The notes under the pieces: generated by a model | Told to the model about the DNA's origin: nothing | Databases searched by the model: none | The model's input: only the letters and a program-made list of their open reading frames with translations | Translations under genes and position numbers: made by a program | Shown here: one piece after another, positions 41,561 through 53,300 of the stretch | How positions within the stretch are numbered: position 1 is the first letter of the stretch | How the letters are laid out: the number at the start of each line of letters is the position of its first letter | Source: Henningerozyma blattae CBS 6284 | Taxonomy: Eukaryota; Ascomycota; Saccharomycetes; Saccharomycetales; Saccharomycetaceae | Reading direction: 5' to 3' | NCBI RefSeq assembly: GCF_000315915.1 | Contig: NC_020186.1 | Location: forward strand, 1,674,001-1,738,000 | DNA length: 64,000 nucleotides

Positions 41561-42685
41561 ATGTCAAAACGCCAAAGGGAAGATAGTGATAACCTTCAAG
41601 AGGATAAGAAAGAATATGGTATTATAAAAGAATATAGAGATTTAGAGAATGACCAATCAACAAAGAAGGTTCAGATAACCCGTACCGGTGATATTAAAAT
41701 TGCTATTGAAGATCTAAACAAGATCGAAAATTTATTTTCGAGAGCAAAAAATAGCAAAAATAATAGTATCTTTGCATATGATGCAAAGGCTTTAGTGAAT
41801 ATTAGTGAAATGGCACAAATTAGTATTAAAAATTGGAAAATGGACGTTACTGGTGGAATGGTTAATGTGAACAATATTATAAATGGTAGCAAGAAATATA
41901 TGTTGAAAGATTATTTTAACGCTAATGGTATTCAAGAAGTTGTTGAAGATGATTCAAGATCGAGAAATAATGAAGATGATAACAATGAAATGAATATTAC
42001 TAATAATAATAACCCTATACAATCAAATACATTACAAAAAACTGTTCTTAGAAGTTCTTATTTAGACCAATTTAACAAATATGACAACTTTTTTCAATTT
42101 AATTGGTATAAATTAGGAGGGTTATACAATGAATTAAGCCGCGGTGTTGATTCATCTGACCATTTAATGGGGCCATTATCATTGGAACAAAAAAAAATTA
42201 GAGTTAACGCTGGCCCAAGGAAACGTGATGCTGCTGTAGGAGCCGCAATCACTGCAGAAAAAGTTACGAAAGAAACTTTAAATGTTAAACAAGAAAAAAC
42301 CACGCCTGAATATGTTCAAAGAAGTTATAAAATTTTAAAGAAAAAAATGGGATTTGAAAGTATTAGTCTCTTTAAATTTATTATTGATCCTGAGTCATTT
42401 TCAAAATCAATTGAAAACCTATTTTACACAAGTTTCCTAATTAAGGAAAATAGATTGGTTCTTGAAGAGGATGAAGATGGTATGCCAACCATTAGAATTA
42501 AAGAAGAAATACTAAGTAATACACAGGAAAGGGCTATTGAAATCCAAAATAGAAACAAGGCTCCTCAAAACCATATTATATTTCAAATGGATATGCCAAC
42601 ATGGCGTAAGTTAATTGAAAAATATGACATAAAATCCAGCTTTTTACGTAGTTCTAAAAAATCTCACAAAAATTTGAGCACATGA
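41561..42685 (+). CDS. NSE4: Nse4 kleisin of the Smc5-Smc6 complex
   Basis: Nse4 is the kleisin subunit that bridges the Smc5 and Smc6 heads in the nuclear DNA-repair complex and binds Nse1 and Nse3. The 374-residue protein has the N-terminal kleisin helix region (about 20-110, with YRDLENDQ and FAYDAKALVNISEMAQ). An acidic Asn-rich insert lies near 135-165. The conserved middle FFQFNWYKLGGLYN sits near 185-198. The C-terminal winged-helix segment contains SLFKFIIDPESFSKSIENLFYTSFLIKE around 270-300, the most recognisable Nse4 motif. It converges on QRI7, the same pair as in S. cerevisiae (YDL105W, YDL104C). Confidence 0.95.
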   Translation: MSKRQREDSDNLQEDKKEYGIIKEYRDLENDQSTKKVQITRTGDIKIAIEDLNKIENLFSRAKNSKNNSIFAYDAKALVNISEMAQISIKNWKMDVTGGMVNVNNIINGSKKYMLKDYFNANGIQEVVEDDSRSRNNEDDNNEMNITNNNNPIQSNTLQKTVLRSSYLDQFNKYDNFFQFNWYKLGGLYNELSRGVDSSDHLMGPLSLEQKKIRVNAGPRKRDAAVGAAITAEKVTKETLNVKQEKTTPEYVQRSYKILKKKMGFESISLFKFIIDPESFSKSIENLFYTSFLIKENRLVLEEDEDGMPTIRIKEEILSNTQERAIEIQNRNKAPQNHIIFQMDMPTWRKLIEKYDIKSSFLRSSKKSHKNLST

Positions 42686-42737
42686 AAAAAAAAAATATAA
42701 GAGATAATTTCTGAAAGTGGTAATTATAAATGAACCC

Positions 42738-43877
42738 CTAATTTTTGTTCCACCCATCTAATGCCAATAAATCCTCCAAGCTCCATTTTCGTTGAGGTAA
42801 TATATTTAGAGAGCTTTTCAAGTTTAAACTTTCATATAATTCAATGCCTGCCCAGCCAATCATAACTGCATTGTCTCTACATAATGCTGGTTCTGGGAAT
42901 ATGAACTCCTTAAAAGTTGCATTTAATTCATTTGCAAGCATTGTTCGAAGTGTCTGATTACAAGCTACACCACCTGCGCAAACTAGTTGATTTATGTTCT
43001 CTAAGTCCTGTTTATGATTTATGATTGATCTTTTCATTCTTGTTATGATATGATTAAATACTGCCAATTGAACCTTCTTGGCTGCCTGACTTGTAATATT
43101 AATATCACAAGGTCCGACTGCATCCAGCTGTTTTTTCAATACTGAAACAAAAGGTGAAAATGAAAACCCATCCAGTTTCTTATCCCAGGTTAATAGAGGA
43201 TTTGGAAATTGAAAATCTTCATCACTTCTTTGACTATTTCCAGGCTGTAATCTTGCTAATTGTTCCATCTCTTGTGCAAGCATGTTACCCTTTAATCCCA
43301 ATTCTCTAGCACATTTATCTAAGGCATCTCCTGCTGCTATATCTAACGTGTTACAAATTACCTTATGTTCTTCGACTGATTTTGATACCACTAATTGAGT
43401 GTGCCCACCACTAACTAGAAGAGTAGCAAAGGGGAAGTTCAACGAAGATTCATTTTTTAACCTAGATACCAAGAGATGACCTAGCATATGATGAACACCA
43501 ACTAGTGGGACGCCACGCCCTACTGCTAAACCTTTAGCAAAATCCAAACCTACAGCTAATGAACCGGGCATCCCAGGACCTCTTGTGGCACACACAAGAT
43601 CTAACTTATTATCTAATGGGATTTTTTGAAGTATAAGATTCACCATGTCAGCCAAATATTTTTGATGATGTGTATGCGCTTTAGTTGGAATTATACCGCC
43701 ATCTGCTACACTATCAAGAGTAATTCTTTCTTGAGCTATAATTTGGGTCGAGGCTGTCTGCTTATTTCGGTTCAGTAGAGCTACACATGTATCATCACAA
43801 GAGGTTTCAATGGCCAATACATTGTATGACCTGTAACAAAGAATACGTTTTACCAGACTTAACCCCGTATTTTTCAT
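42738..43877 (-). CDS. QRI7: Mitochondrial TsaD/Kae1-family tRNA threonylcarbamoyl transferase Qri7
   Basis: Qri7 transfers the threonylcarbamoyl group to adenosine 37 of mitochondrial tRNAs that read ANN codons. The 379-residue protein starts with a short basic presequence. The ASKHA nucleotide-binding fold follows, with NVLAIETSCDDTCVALL near residue 19, the metal-binding KAHTHHQKYL segment near 65-75, FATLLVSGGHTQLV near 150 and CAGGVACNQTLR near 305. The catalytic features of the family appear complete. It overlaps no other gene; its 3' end is 52 bp from that of NSE4. Confidence 0.95.
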   Translation of the reverse strand: MKNTGLSLVKRILCYRSYNVLAIETSCDDTCVALLNRNKQTASTQIIAQERITLDSVADGGIIPTKAHTHHQKYLADMVNLILQKIPLDNKLDLVCATRGPGMPGSLAVGLDFAKGLAVGRGVPLVGVHHMLGHLLVSRLKNESSLNFPFATLLVSGGHTQLVVSKSVEEHKVICNTLDIAAGDALDKCARELGLKGNMLAQEMEQLARLQPGNSQRSDEDFQFPNPLLTWDKKLDGFSFSPFVSVLKKQLDAVGPCDINITSQAAKKVQLAVFNHIITRMKRSIINHKQDLENINQLVCAGGVACNQTLRTMLANELNATFKEFIFPEPALCRDNAVMIGWAGIELYESLNLKSSLNILPQRKWSLEDLLALDGWNKN

Positions 43878-44540
43878 TTTAGCTACTTTAATAGTATATC
43901 ATTCAATTGAATATTATCTATACTTCTTATGCTTTAACAGTTATATATATGTATATATATACATACATTCAACTAATTGTTGCTTTATATTAAGTTTTAG
44001 CACCTATTTTTTTTAGTAATATTATCATGTCAGAGTAATTATTATTTGCTTACCAGATGGCTCGATCTTGCCGAAATAGCCACTCCGATCGAACAGAAAT
44101 TGGAAAATTTGGCAAATGTAGTGTTTAATGAAAACTATTTAGTTAGTTTTAAGTTTGTTACTTAATCAAGGGAACCTGTCATTTGCATTTGTTAGATACT
44201 ATAATTTTAATGTTAGCTTGCAGAAATATAAATTTCTTTCTCTTATAAGTGTGACTTCACTTTTGAAATTCATTGCACATAGTTTAAAGTCTCTAGGGTG
44301 TTTCCCTAATTCAAAATAAGGATCTGAATCTATCTTACCTATACACTGGCTTCGAAATATTTGTTGTTTTGAGAACCTGTATATATCATAAAAAGACTCT
44401 GAAACAATCTATACCACAATTTTTTGAACCTTCGTTTTGTTTTCAATTTTTGGCTAAAGCTACTAATTTTATTTTCTGTATTTTAAATTATTTTATTATA
44501 TATATATTTTTTTTTCATTTTAATAAGACTTGATGAACCA
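43878..44540. other. Divergent promoter QRI7 / MME1
   Basis: About 660 bp, AT-rich, with short ATATAT runs near 43945 and 44500 and a T-rich stretch before the MME1 start. No repeat, RNA or ORF is accepted. Confidence 0.5.
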
Positions 44541-45506
44541 ATGCTATCACCCAACCCAGATATTCCACAACCACAACCTACTGATCCACCACTTCATCAT
44601 AATACAATTGCAGGGGTTTTATCATGTCTGATAGCTGACACTACAATGCACCCTTTGGATACATTGAAGACCAGGCAACAGGGTTCCAGCCAAAACGTTT
44701 CACTATACAGTTATTTCATCAAATTATCCAGACAAGAAGGATTTCGTGGGTTTTATTCAGGATATTCTGCTGCGTTAAGCGGCTCAATTCCTTCTGCAGC
44801 AGTATTTTTCACAACGTACGAATTTATTAAGAGAGAATTACGACCGTATAATGAGCCAATTTCCTTTTTAATTGGTGGTCTAATGGGTGATCTTCTAAGT
44901 AGTGTTGTGTACGTTCCTTCTGAAGTTATTAAGACAAGATTACAATTACAAGGAAAATTCAGTAACCCGTTCTATGTAAAGAACTATAACTACAGAAACT
45001 TCAGATCTGCCATCAAGTCCATATGGAAAGTAGAAGGTAGAAGCACATTCTTCTGGGGCTACGGTGCTACTCTTGGTAGAGATCTACCGTTTAGTGCACT
45101 CCAATTTGCCTTTTATGAAGAATTAAGAAAGTTTTGTATTTATCTTAAAAATCAGAACCAAACTAATCCATTCGGACTAAATATATCCAACAACAATAAA
45201 AATGATAACTATCTACCCTTAAGTTTGGAATTATTAACTGGTGGGATAGCAGGTGGGCTGGCTGGTGCTATTACCACGCCTTTGGACGTAGTTAAGACCA
45301 GAAAGCAAACCCAAAGTAATTTCAATGGATCTTTGTACCAAAACTTGCTCAGCATAAAGACTACTCAAGGCTATTCTGGCTTGTTCAGTGGAATAGGTGC
45401 CAGATGTGTCTGGACAAGTGTCCAAAGTAGTATCATGCTTGTTGTGTATCAGTTCCTGCTTCGAGAAATAGACTCTCCTCATCATTTCAAATATTTGCAT
45501 AGTTAA
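44541..45506 (+). CDS. MME1: Mitochondrial carrier Mme1 (YMR166C type)
   Basis: Mme1 is an inner-membrane carrier reported to export magnesium from mitochondria. The 321-residue protein has three carrier repeats with signatures PLDTLKTRQQG near residue 37, PSEVIKTRLQLQG near 127 and PLDVVKTRKQTQ near 246. Paired glycines (GGLMGDL, GGIAGGLAGA) mark the helix packing sites. The N-terminus is short and Pro-rich. Sequence alone places it among carriers related to the SAM and Mme1 groups. The neighbours PAH1, MSS11 and INP2 in order (YMR165C, YMR164C, YMR163C) make the YMR166C assignment firm. Confidence 0.88.
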   Translation: MLSPNPDIPQPQPTDPPLHHNTIAGVLSCLIADTTMHPLDTLKTRQQGSSQNVSLYSYFIKLSRQEGFRGFYSGYSAALSGSIPSAAVFFTTYEFIKRELRPYNEPISFLIGGLMGDLLSSVVYVPSEVIKTRLQLQGKFSNPFYVKNYNYRNFRSAIKSIWKVEGRSTFFWGYGATLGRDLPFSALQFAFYEELRKFCIYLKNQNQTNPFGLNISNNNKNDNYLPLSLELLTGGIAGGLAGAITTPLDVVKTRKQTQSNFNGSLYQNLLSIKTTQGYSGLFSGIGARCVWTSVQSSIMLVVYQFLLREIDSPHHFKYLHS

Positions 45507-46344
45507 TAAAGCAGCATCTTACCAAAAATCTCGTTTCTTCAAATTATTTGTGATACTCGTGCATTTATTACAAATCATTTTGCCAACTATTCTAGCTATT
45601 ACCGATTTTAGTCATATCCATTTTCCAGTTGGACCCTAGCACCCTACTGTCCCTGCCAGCTTTGATAGTTATCATTGGTCTGTAAATATATACCATGGCA
45701 AACACTCCCTTGAAAATGGACCATCTCACAAACACACATATTCACCCTCACACTCTCATATATACTTTACCCTATAAATACGCTCTCCCCCCTCCCCCCT
45801 CTATATACAATCCATCCTGTAAGATATGTAGCATAAACAATTCTATCAAACTTGACATCCACAAGGATCTTATAAACTAATAACATCATCATATAGATTA
45901 TATATGTGTCGTATAGAAGATATATGCGACACTAGCTTTCTTTGTTACCCGCGTTTCAATATTTTTTCAAATCCGGTGGGCATATGTTAAGCTATATCTT
46001 AATTAAGTTACACGCACGCGCTATTTAATGCAATTCCAGTACTGTTTACGTTTTATAAAAGAGAAAGTATAGAGAGGATATTTTTGGAATTCCAAGAAAA
46101 ATAGAGTATATCGAATGGCCAATCCTGTATATTTACCATTATTGTTTGGAAGACACAGGATAGGATAATACGACATTTTTGAATTATTACAACTAAACAG
46201 TTGTGCTAATTAGAACCGAAATACATCAACTTTCATATCTTACGAAAGGGAGTTGCTAATTCAACAATCTAATTTGACGATACAGAAGGTTATTTAACAT
46301 TTAATTTCTCTCTTACTGATATATACAAAACCATTTCCAAAAAT
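45507..46344. other. MME1-PAH1 intergenic region
   Basis: About 840 bp. A pyrimidine-rich, C-rich stretch lies near 45760-45815, and AT-rich promoter sequence follows. A 61-codon frame at 45695 is low-complexity and not accepted. Confidence 0.5.
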
Positions 46345-49300
46345 ATGCAGTATGTTGGCAGAGCAATTGGTTCAGTTTCCAAGACTTTGTCTTCTATAAA
46401 CCCAGCAACGCTTTCTGGTGCAATCGATGTTATTGTTGTGGAACAACCAGACGGAACATTGGCTTGCTCACCATTTCATGTACGTTTTGGTAAGTTCAGG
46501 ATCTTAAAACCGTCACAGAAGAAAGTTGAAGTTCTAGTTAATGGTCAGTCCACCAACATTCCCATGAAATTGGCAGAATCAGGGGAAGCTCATTTTGTCT
46601 TTGAAACTTCAACAGATATTAATAACATTCCTGATGATTTACTAGCTTCACCTTTACTTACGAATATTAATAGCCCCCCTTCGTCACCAGAATCTTCAAA
46701 TATCACAACTCTGCAAAATGGTCCTAATGATGGTACGTCTTCAATTACAAATCCAACCAATAATAATGTTAAAAACAAGACAAAGAACAAATTAGAAGAA
46801 CCTAGTTTCTTAGATATTAATGAAGATCCATCAGAACAAACATCTAACGTGTTGGATCATTCTTCTTCCACAAATTCCCTGTCCAATGATGCAGTGCATA
46901 CTGCAACCGTATCACCAACCCCTGATCAGATCAACATGTTTAAAAAAAAACTAAATAAAACATTGACTGATATTCATATACCAAGCAAATTAGATAATAA
47001 TGGCGATCTTTTATTAGATATGGAAGGTTATAAACCAGATGAAGAAATGATGGATTTCACAGATGAAAAATTGAAAACTTTAATAAAGGATGAATTGGGT
47101 AACAATTTCGATATCTCAAAGATTGTGAAAGAAGATGAAAATGGTAATATTAAAATTATTCAACCAAATTTAGATGACTTAGAGAATTTTGATATAAATG
47201 ATAATAGTAATAGTGATGGGGCATTTAGTTCCAATTCTTTCAATAGTTTATATAAAGAAGATATTTTACGAGATCATCCACAATTAGACCATATTGACAA
47301 TAATAGTAATGATAATGATACTTTTGAATTTCCAAAAACAATTGATACTATTGCAGAAAGTCTAAATTCTCAATATTCCGCTGAACAAGATGATATCACT
47401 ATAGGAACTAATGATCTTGCGAATACTACAACTAGTACCACAACAACAACAGCTACAACTGCTGCAACACCGTTAATGAATAACGTGGAAAATAGAAGTG
47501 TGAACGATAGTAATAATGCGATCAAAATTACTGAAAATAATCCCTCGAGCACTTTTAACGTTGATCAAAAGAATATTTCTCCGATGAATTTTGAACCTGG
47601 GAAAAATCAAACTCCAAAATTAGCCAAGAATTATATCAAAACTCTAAGATTAACCAGTGATCAATTAATGTGTTTAAATTTAAAATATGGTGAAAATGAT
47701 TTAACATTTACCGTAGATAAGGGTAAAGCCATAGTAACCTCCAAATTATATGTTTGGAGATGGAATGTCCCCATTGTAATTAGTGATATTGACGGTACAA
47801 TTACCAAATCAGATGCATTGGGTCATTTAATGAACTTGGTAGGCAAAGATTGGACCCATGTTGGTGTAGCAAATTTATTTTCTGAAATTTCTAAAAATGG
47901 GTATAACATTCTATACTTAACTGCTCGTAGTGCTGGACAGGCTGATTCAACAAGAAATTATTTGAATTCAATTTTACAAGATGGTGTTAAATTACCAGCA
48001 GGACCTGTTATCTTATCACCAGATAGAACCATGGCAGCACTAAGAAGAGAGGTTATTCTTAAAAAACCAGAAATATTTAAAATTGCATGTTTAAATGATA
48101 TCAGATCATTATATTTTGAATCCATTGGAGAAAGAATTGAATATCAATCTAACAAAGTAGATAATCTTGACAATAAAAATTCAAATTCACCTAATGAAAA
48201 TGAATTCAATTCTAACAATTCGACGGAATCTATATCTTCAGTCACGTCTCAAAATAGAGCTGTCATTAAAAGATGTTTAGTGAAACGAAGCCCGTATTAT
48301 AGTTTATACAATCCATCTTCTAAAGTTAACAACGATGATATGTTGACGCCATTTTTTGCAGGATTTGGTAATAGAATCACAGATGCATTATCCTATAGAA
48401 CTGTGGGAGTTCCAAGTTCTAGAATTTTCACAATTAATCCTGATGGTGAAGTTCATATGGAATTATTAGAATTAGCGGGTTATAGAAGTTCATATGTCCA
48501 TATCAACGAATTAGTTGATCATTTCTTCCCACCAGTAGTGACATTGGAATCTGATTTCAATTTTAAAAGCCCTACAAGTTTTACACCTGGTTCACCTGTC
48601 TTTAATACCACTAACATTAATAGTTCTATGGATATGGGAGATATGAGTCATATCAATTTGAATAGTCCCGAGAGCATGCACAATAATTCTAATGACGATC
48701 ATTTCAACGATCATCCTAATACATTCATCATTGGTTTAAATCAAAATGGTATTACAAGTACCACCACAGTGGATACAAAACCATTCTTTAGAAATAATCA
48801 AGAGGAAAAATATACCGATGTAAATTTTTGGAGAGAACCATTAATTAATATTGATGATTTATCTGATTTAAGTGATGAATGCAACCCAGACCAACAAGAT
48901 GACAGTGGTACTATCAATAACAAAGATACCGAAGAAGTACTTCGATTAAAGAGTTCTCAAGGAGAAAATAAGAACAAAAATAAAAATAAGAAGAAAAAAC
49001 CAGAATCAATTTCCAAGAAAAAATATGCAGATATTCCTAAGCAGTCCTCCAATAATAGCAATACTCCTACAAATAAATCGACTCAAACCAACACTGGTGG
49101 TGGATCTAGGGCATGGAGTTGGGGTGGCGGAAGCAATAGGAATAATAAAGATATTTTAGAGGAGAAATCACCATTAAATGATAAAACAATCACTACTGCC
49201 GAACAAGCCACTAGCACTCCGACTAAAGAAGAAATTGGTAAGAAAATTTATTTCAATCTGGGCTCTCCCTTGTCATCACCAAAACTTTCATTCATAGGAA

Positions 49301-49632
49301 ACCCTGATTCGTTGACCGAAACTACCACAATTTCTATAGAGCATAAAAATTCCTCTAATCATATTGATGGTACCAACACTATGACAAGTTTAACAGAGAA
49401 AATGAATCATCTCTCGATAGGTTCCACACAACCTGGCCTCGCCACTTCGGGAATCTCCAAGATTAACGTCCTGGATGACGCACATTACAGCGAGACAGAT
49501 TTACCTATCTTGAATACAGACTTACATCAAAAAGTCACACAATCAAACAACGAAGAAGAAGATGACGATGACGAATTTGATGAAGATGAATTTGATGAAG
49601 ATGAATTCGACGAGGATGATTTTAGTGACTAG
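46345..49632 (+). CDS. PAH1: Phosphatidate phosphatase Pah1 (lipin)
   Basis: Pah1 is the yeast lipin: a Mg-dependent phosphatase that converts phosphatidate to diacylglycerol at the nuclear/ER membrane, controlling membrane versus storage lipid synthesis. The 1095-residue protein begins with the N-LIP domain (MQYVGRAIGSVSKTLSSINP), including its amphipathic membrane-binding helix. The C-LIP HAD domain starts near 470, with catalytic DIDGT at about 481-485 and NILYLTARSAGQADSTRNYL after it. A FWREPL motif lies near 830, where yeast Pah1 has its conserved Trp. The C-terminus is strongly acidic (EFDEDEFDEDEF), the feature used by the Nem1-Spo7 phosphatase to recruit Pah1. It is longer than the S. 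cerevisiae enzyme because of low-complexity linkers, mainly between N-LIP and C-LIP. Confidence 0.97.
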   Translation: MQYVGRAIGSVSKTLSSINPATLSGAIDVIVVEQPDGTLACSPFHVRFGKFRILKPSQKKVEVLVNGQSTNIPMKLAESGEAHFVFETSTDINNIPDDLLASPLLTNINSPPSSPESSNITTLQNGPNDGTSSITNPTNNNVKNKTKNKLEEPSFLDINEDPSEQTSNVLDHSSSTNSLSNDAVHTATVSPTPDQINMFKKKLNKTLTDIHIPSKLDNNGDLLLDMEGYKPDEEMMDFTDEKLKTLIKDELGNNFDISKIVKEDENGNIKIIQPNLDDLENFDINDNSNSDGAFSSNSFNSLYKEDILRDHPQLDHIDNNSNDNDTFEFPKTIDTIAESLNSQYSAEQDDITIGTNDLANTTTSTTTTTATTAATPLMNNVENRSVNDSNNAIKITENNPSSTFNVDQKNISPMNFEPGKNQTPKLAKNYIKTLRLTSDQLMCLNLKYGENDLTFTVDKGKAIVTSKLYVWRWNVPIVISDIDGTITKSDALGHLMNLVGKDWTHVGVANLFSEISKNGYNILYLTARSAGQADSTRNYLNSILQDGVKLPAGPVILSPDRTMAALRREVILKKPEIFKIACLNDIRSLYFESIGERIEYQSNKVDNLDNKNSNSPNENEFNSNNSTESISSVTSQNRAVIKRCLVKRSPYYSLYNPSSKVNNDDMLTPFFAGFGNRITDALSYRTVGVPSSRIFTINPDGEVHMELLELAGYRSSYVHINELVDHFFPPVVTLESDFNFKSPTSFTPGSPVFNTTNINSSMDMGDMSHINLNSPESMHNNSNDDHFNDHPNTFIIGLNQNGITSTTTVDTKPFFRNNQEEKYTDVNFWREPLINIDDLSDLSDECNPDQQDDSGTINNKDTEEVLRLKSSQGENKNKNKNKKKKPESISKKKYADIPKQSSNNSNTPTNKSTQTNTGGGSRAWSWGGGSNRNNKDILEEKSPLNDKTITTAEQATSTPTKEEIGKKIYFNLGSPLSSPKLSFIGNPDSLTETTTISIEHKNSSNHIDGTNTMTSLTEKMNHLSIGSTQPGLATSGISKINVLDDAHYSETDLPILNTDLHQKVTQSNNEEEDDDDEFDEDEFDEDEFDEDDFSD

Positions 49633-50352
49633 AATACTCCTTCCAGCTCGTACACTTCTCACATATGTCGCATAAATACATCTTAGCAGGCACATAAGCT
49701 CCAACCACGTAGCCCTCTTGCATGCCACCCAATTTATACCCCTATATACACATATATAGCTTCATATACTACATCACAAACACGTAAAACATGTATCTTG
49801 CACTGTCATATCTTTTGTTGTCCAATTACTGACACCCAAATTCCCGTCGTCTAATAAAGTTATCAAACGACAGAGTCGAATTTTCAAAGTCCAATAAGAT
49901 GGCCAAACGCGGAGAGTTTTCGGAGAACAAAGGTGAGAAAACAAAGAAGCACGAACCGAGATAAATAAGACAGAGGCATTGAATTAAATTCTTGGTACAG
50001 GGTCCAGAAGATCCTGGATGAAACAAGCGATTTTCGTCAAATTTGACCGACGTAAAGCCAGCTTTTAAAGACTAGCAGTCGCTCAAATAAGGGTCTCTTT
50101 ATCAAACTAGAGGCTAATCCATATCCGATCTTTCATCTGCACCTTCGTTTTTAATAGTCTAACGTAATAATTAGTCTGTTTAGTAATTAGGTCCTTTTTT
50201 TTTTTCTTTTTCGATCCAGAAAAGTTTTTTTTCATCATTTTATTGGAAACAGTTATCCATTGACTAACAGTTACAATCTCCCTTCAATATTCTTCCAGAT
50301 CTTGGACGATATTTGGTATTGAAACAAGGGTTTTCATATCAATCAGCTCGGA
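49633..50352. other. PAH1-MSS11 intergenic region
   Basis: 720 bp of spacer with a T-tract near 50192-50230. Minus-strand frames here are short and unconvincing. No repeat or RNA is seen. Confidence 0.5.
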
Positions 50353-53300
50353 ATGAACTACAATAGAGCTCCGTCCACTGGTGACGGAAATCTATCCAAC
50401 CCTATGAGATATCAACAAGGCCGTACCAAGGGCAATCAGTCTCCTCTAAGTTTTAGCAATAATATCACTGACCGTGCCAGCAGTCCTTCGAAGGGGCTAC
50501 GCGATGAATCGGACCCTACCAGGAATACCAAATCTACTCCATTGAATAATATTAATAGTACAAATCCTTTTCCTAATACTAATTCAAACTCTAATTCAAA
50601 TGTAGTGGTTTCTGATGCACTGGCTAAAAATTCAAGACAGTTGCTATATGCCCATATTTATAACTACTTGTTGGAAAATAAACATTATAATACAGCCAGA
50701 CAATTTCTCAAAGAGGTGGATGTCCCGCTATCGACAAATGCAAATGTAAACGGGAACTACAATGACGACACTTTTGATGGATCTAATAAACAAGATATAA
50801 AAGATCGAATCAATCTAAAGGCAAATGAATTACTACCCACTAAAATGTTGATGAATTCTCCAGAAACTTTCTTATTGGAATGGTGGAAATTTTTTTCTTC
50901 ATTAAATGATTTTGTTTATTCAAACCCAAGTGCATCGATGAAAAAAATTAATATGTTTCAGGAGAGAATATTTCCAATACTACCGCAGTCGAGACAACAA
51001 CAACAGCAACAACAATTTTTATACCATCAATATTATCAACAACAAGCACAAGCACAAGCACAACAAGCACAGGCACACGCTCATGCACAAGCACAAGCAC
51101 AGGTACAAGCGCAACAACTATTAGCACAACAACACTTAGCACAACAACAAGCACAAAGAACGCAACACGAACATCAAACACCACATACCCAAGTTCAAAA
51201 CCAGAATATTCAACAAACGCAACAATCATCGAAACAATCACAAAATGCTCCAGGAGTGCAACCAACTTCAAAGACTCAAAAATCTCATAGAACTCACAGA
51301 ACTCAAAAAGTGTTAAAAGCTCAAATGGTACAGAGAACTCCTAGTGCTCAACAATTTTCAAAGGTCCAAACCACTCCACAATCACAACAAAGTCAGAATA
51401 CGCAAAGCCAAAACTCTCAACAATCTCAAAGTCTCCAACAGACTAGACAACCTAGACAATCTAAAAACGCTCTGCAACAACAAGCGCAACCTCAATCACG
51501 CCAACGAGTGCCGCAACCAACACAGGCTCAACAACGACAACAAACAAAACAACGTGCTCAACAACAACGTGCTCAGAAAAGAGCACAAAATCAGGCACAG
51601 CAACAGTTATTAAAGCAACAACAACTTCTACAACAGCAACATGCAGAACAACAAACCCAGAAACAATCACTCCAGCAAAATGTTAATAACAACAATGATA
51701 GAAATACACCTTCCAATAGCTATACTATATCTGGTAATCAAAACGTTCATCCAACAGATTTATCTAGAGTTGCAAGCAATGAAAGTTCGCACCGTAAACA
51801 GAGTCTCAATAACGCTTCTACGCCTTCATCTACAACTTCCATCTCGAGCACTAATAACAAGAGTATTAATCAGATTAATAGAAATCCTACGAATTCTCCA
51901 TATGAGAATCAATATAATGCTAGTAACTCTACAAATGTTCAAAAGACTCCATCACCACTCAATAATACTGGCAAGCCACATTCTCAACCACAACATTTTG
52001 TTCAAAAATCTCAATCGCAGCAAGGTGTGCCTAATAATAACGCAAATTCTAAAAGACTAAATTCACAAGGCCTAATATCTTCATCCACAAATAACAGATT
52101 TTCTATACATTCGACAAATCAAACACCCAATCAATCTATCAGCCAAAATAGACCCAATTCTCAATCTCCTTCAATTAATACTAATCGTTCAAGTCACTCT
52201 ATTAATAATGCAAATACAATAAATATGACTAATAATGGTAAAAATGGTACTAATAGTAAAAATCACACCGATAGCCATTCTCAACCGATTTATAATGAAA
52301 AAACGGCTCAATTTGTATCAAATGAAATTACAAATATGATTAATTTACAACAGAAGCAACAACAACAACTATTAGATATGAATAAACAATACTCATTGTC
52401 TAGCCAAGCGGGTACCCCAATTATGCTGAACAATAAAACTGCTTCTAACAACGAGTCTGATTTTTTACAACAGCAACAACTTCATCAGCAGCAGCTTCAA
52501 CGGGCACTATCACCATCTCAAAATCGTCAGGCACAAATCCGAACACAAACACAGACACATACCCAAGCCCAAGCCCAAGCCCAAGCCCAAGCCCAAGCAC
52601 AAGCACAAGCACAAGCACAAGCCCAAGCCCAAGCACAAGATCAGGCAAAAGCACAAGCACAAGCACAAGCACAAGCACAAGCACAAGCACAAGCGCAAGC
52701 TCAATTAAGAGCCCAAGCGCAAGTACAAACTCAAGTACAAGATCAGGCAAAAGCTCAGGCCCAAGCACAATCTCGAGCTACAACACATACTCAACCACAA
52801 GCAAGGGTACATACCCAACCCCAAGCTCATGGACATACTCAAGCTCAATTACAAGCCCAAGCACAAGCCCAAGCTCAAGCCCATGCTCATGCCCAAGCTC
52901 AATTACGAGCCCAAGCCCAAGCCCAGGCTCAAGCTCAAGTCCAAGCTCAAGCACAATTACGAGTCCATGCACAGGCCCAAGCTCAAGCTCAAACACGTGC
53001 CCAAGCACAAACGCATACTAAATCTCAAGCTAAACCACAAGTTCAAGCCCAAGCTCAGTCTCAGATGCAAAGTCAATCTCAAATGCCAACTCAAATCCAT
53101 ACACAATCATCATCACCAACACTACCGCAATCACAAGCTCATCGGCTGCAACAAGTCCAACAACAATCACCAGAACAATCTCAAGCACAACGCAGCATGC
53201 AGCTTAATCAAAATAATATATCTACACATATGCAAAGGTTAAATAATAACATTTTACCGGATGATATAAATAAATTTCAATGGAATAAACCACAGCAAGA

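Noticed and set aside
50948..53008. Several long antisense and alternate-frame ORFs inside MSS11
   Set aside because: They are shadows of the CAAGCN and CAA repeats, giving Leu-Gly, Val-Leu or Leu-Cys polymers.
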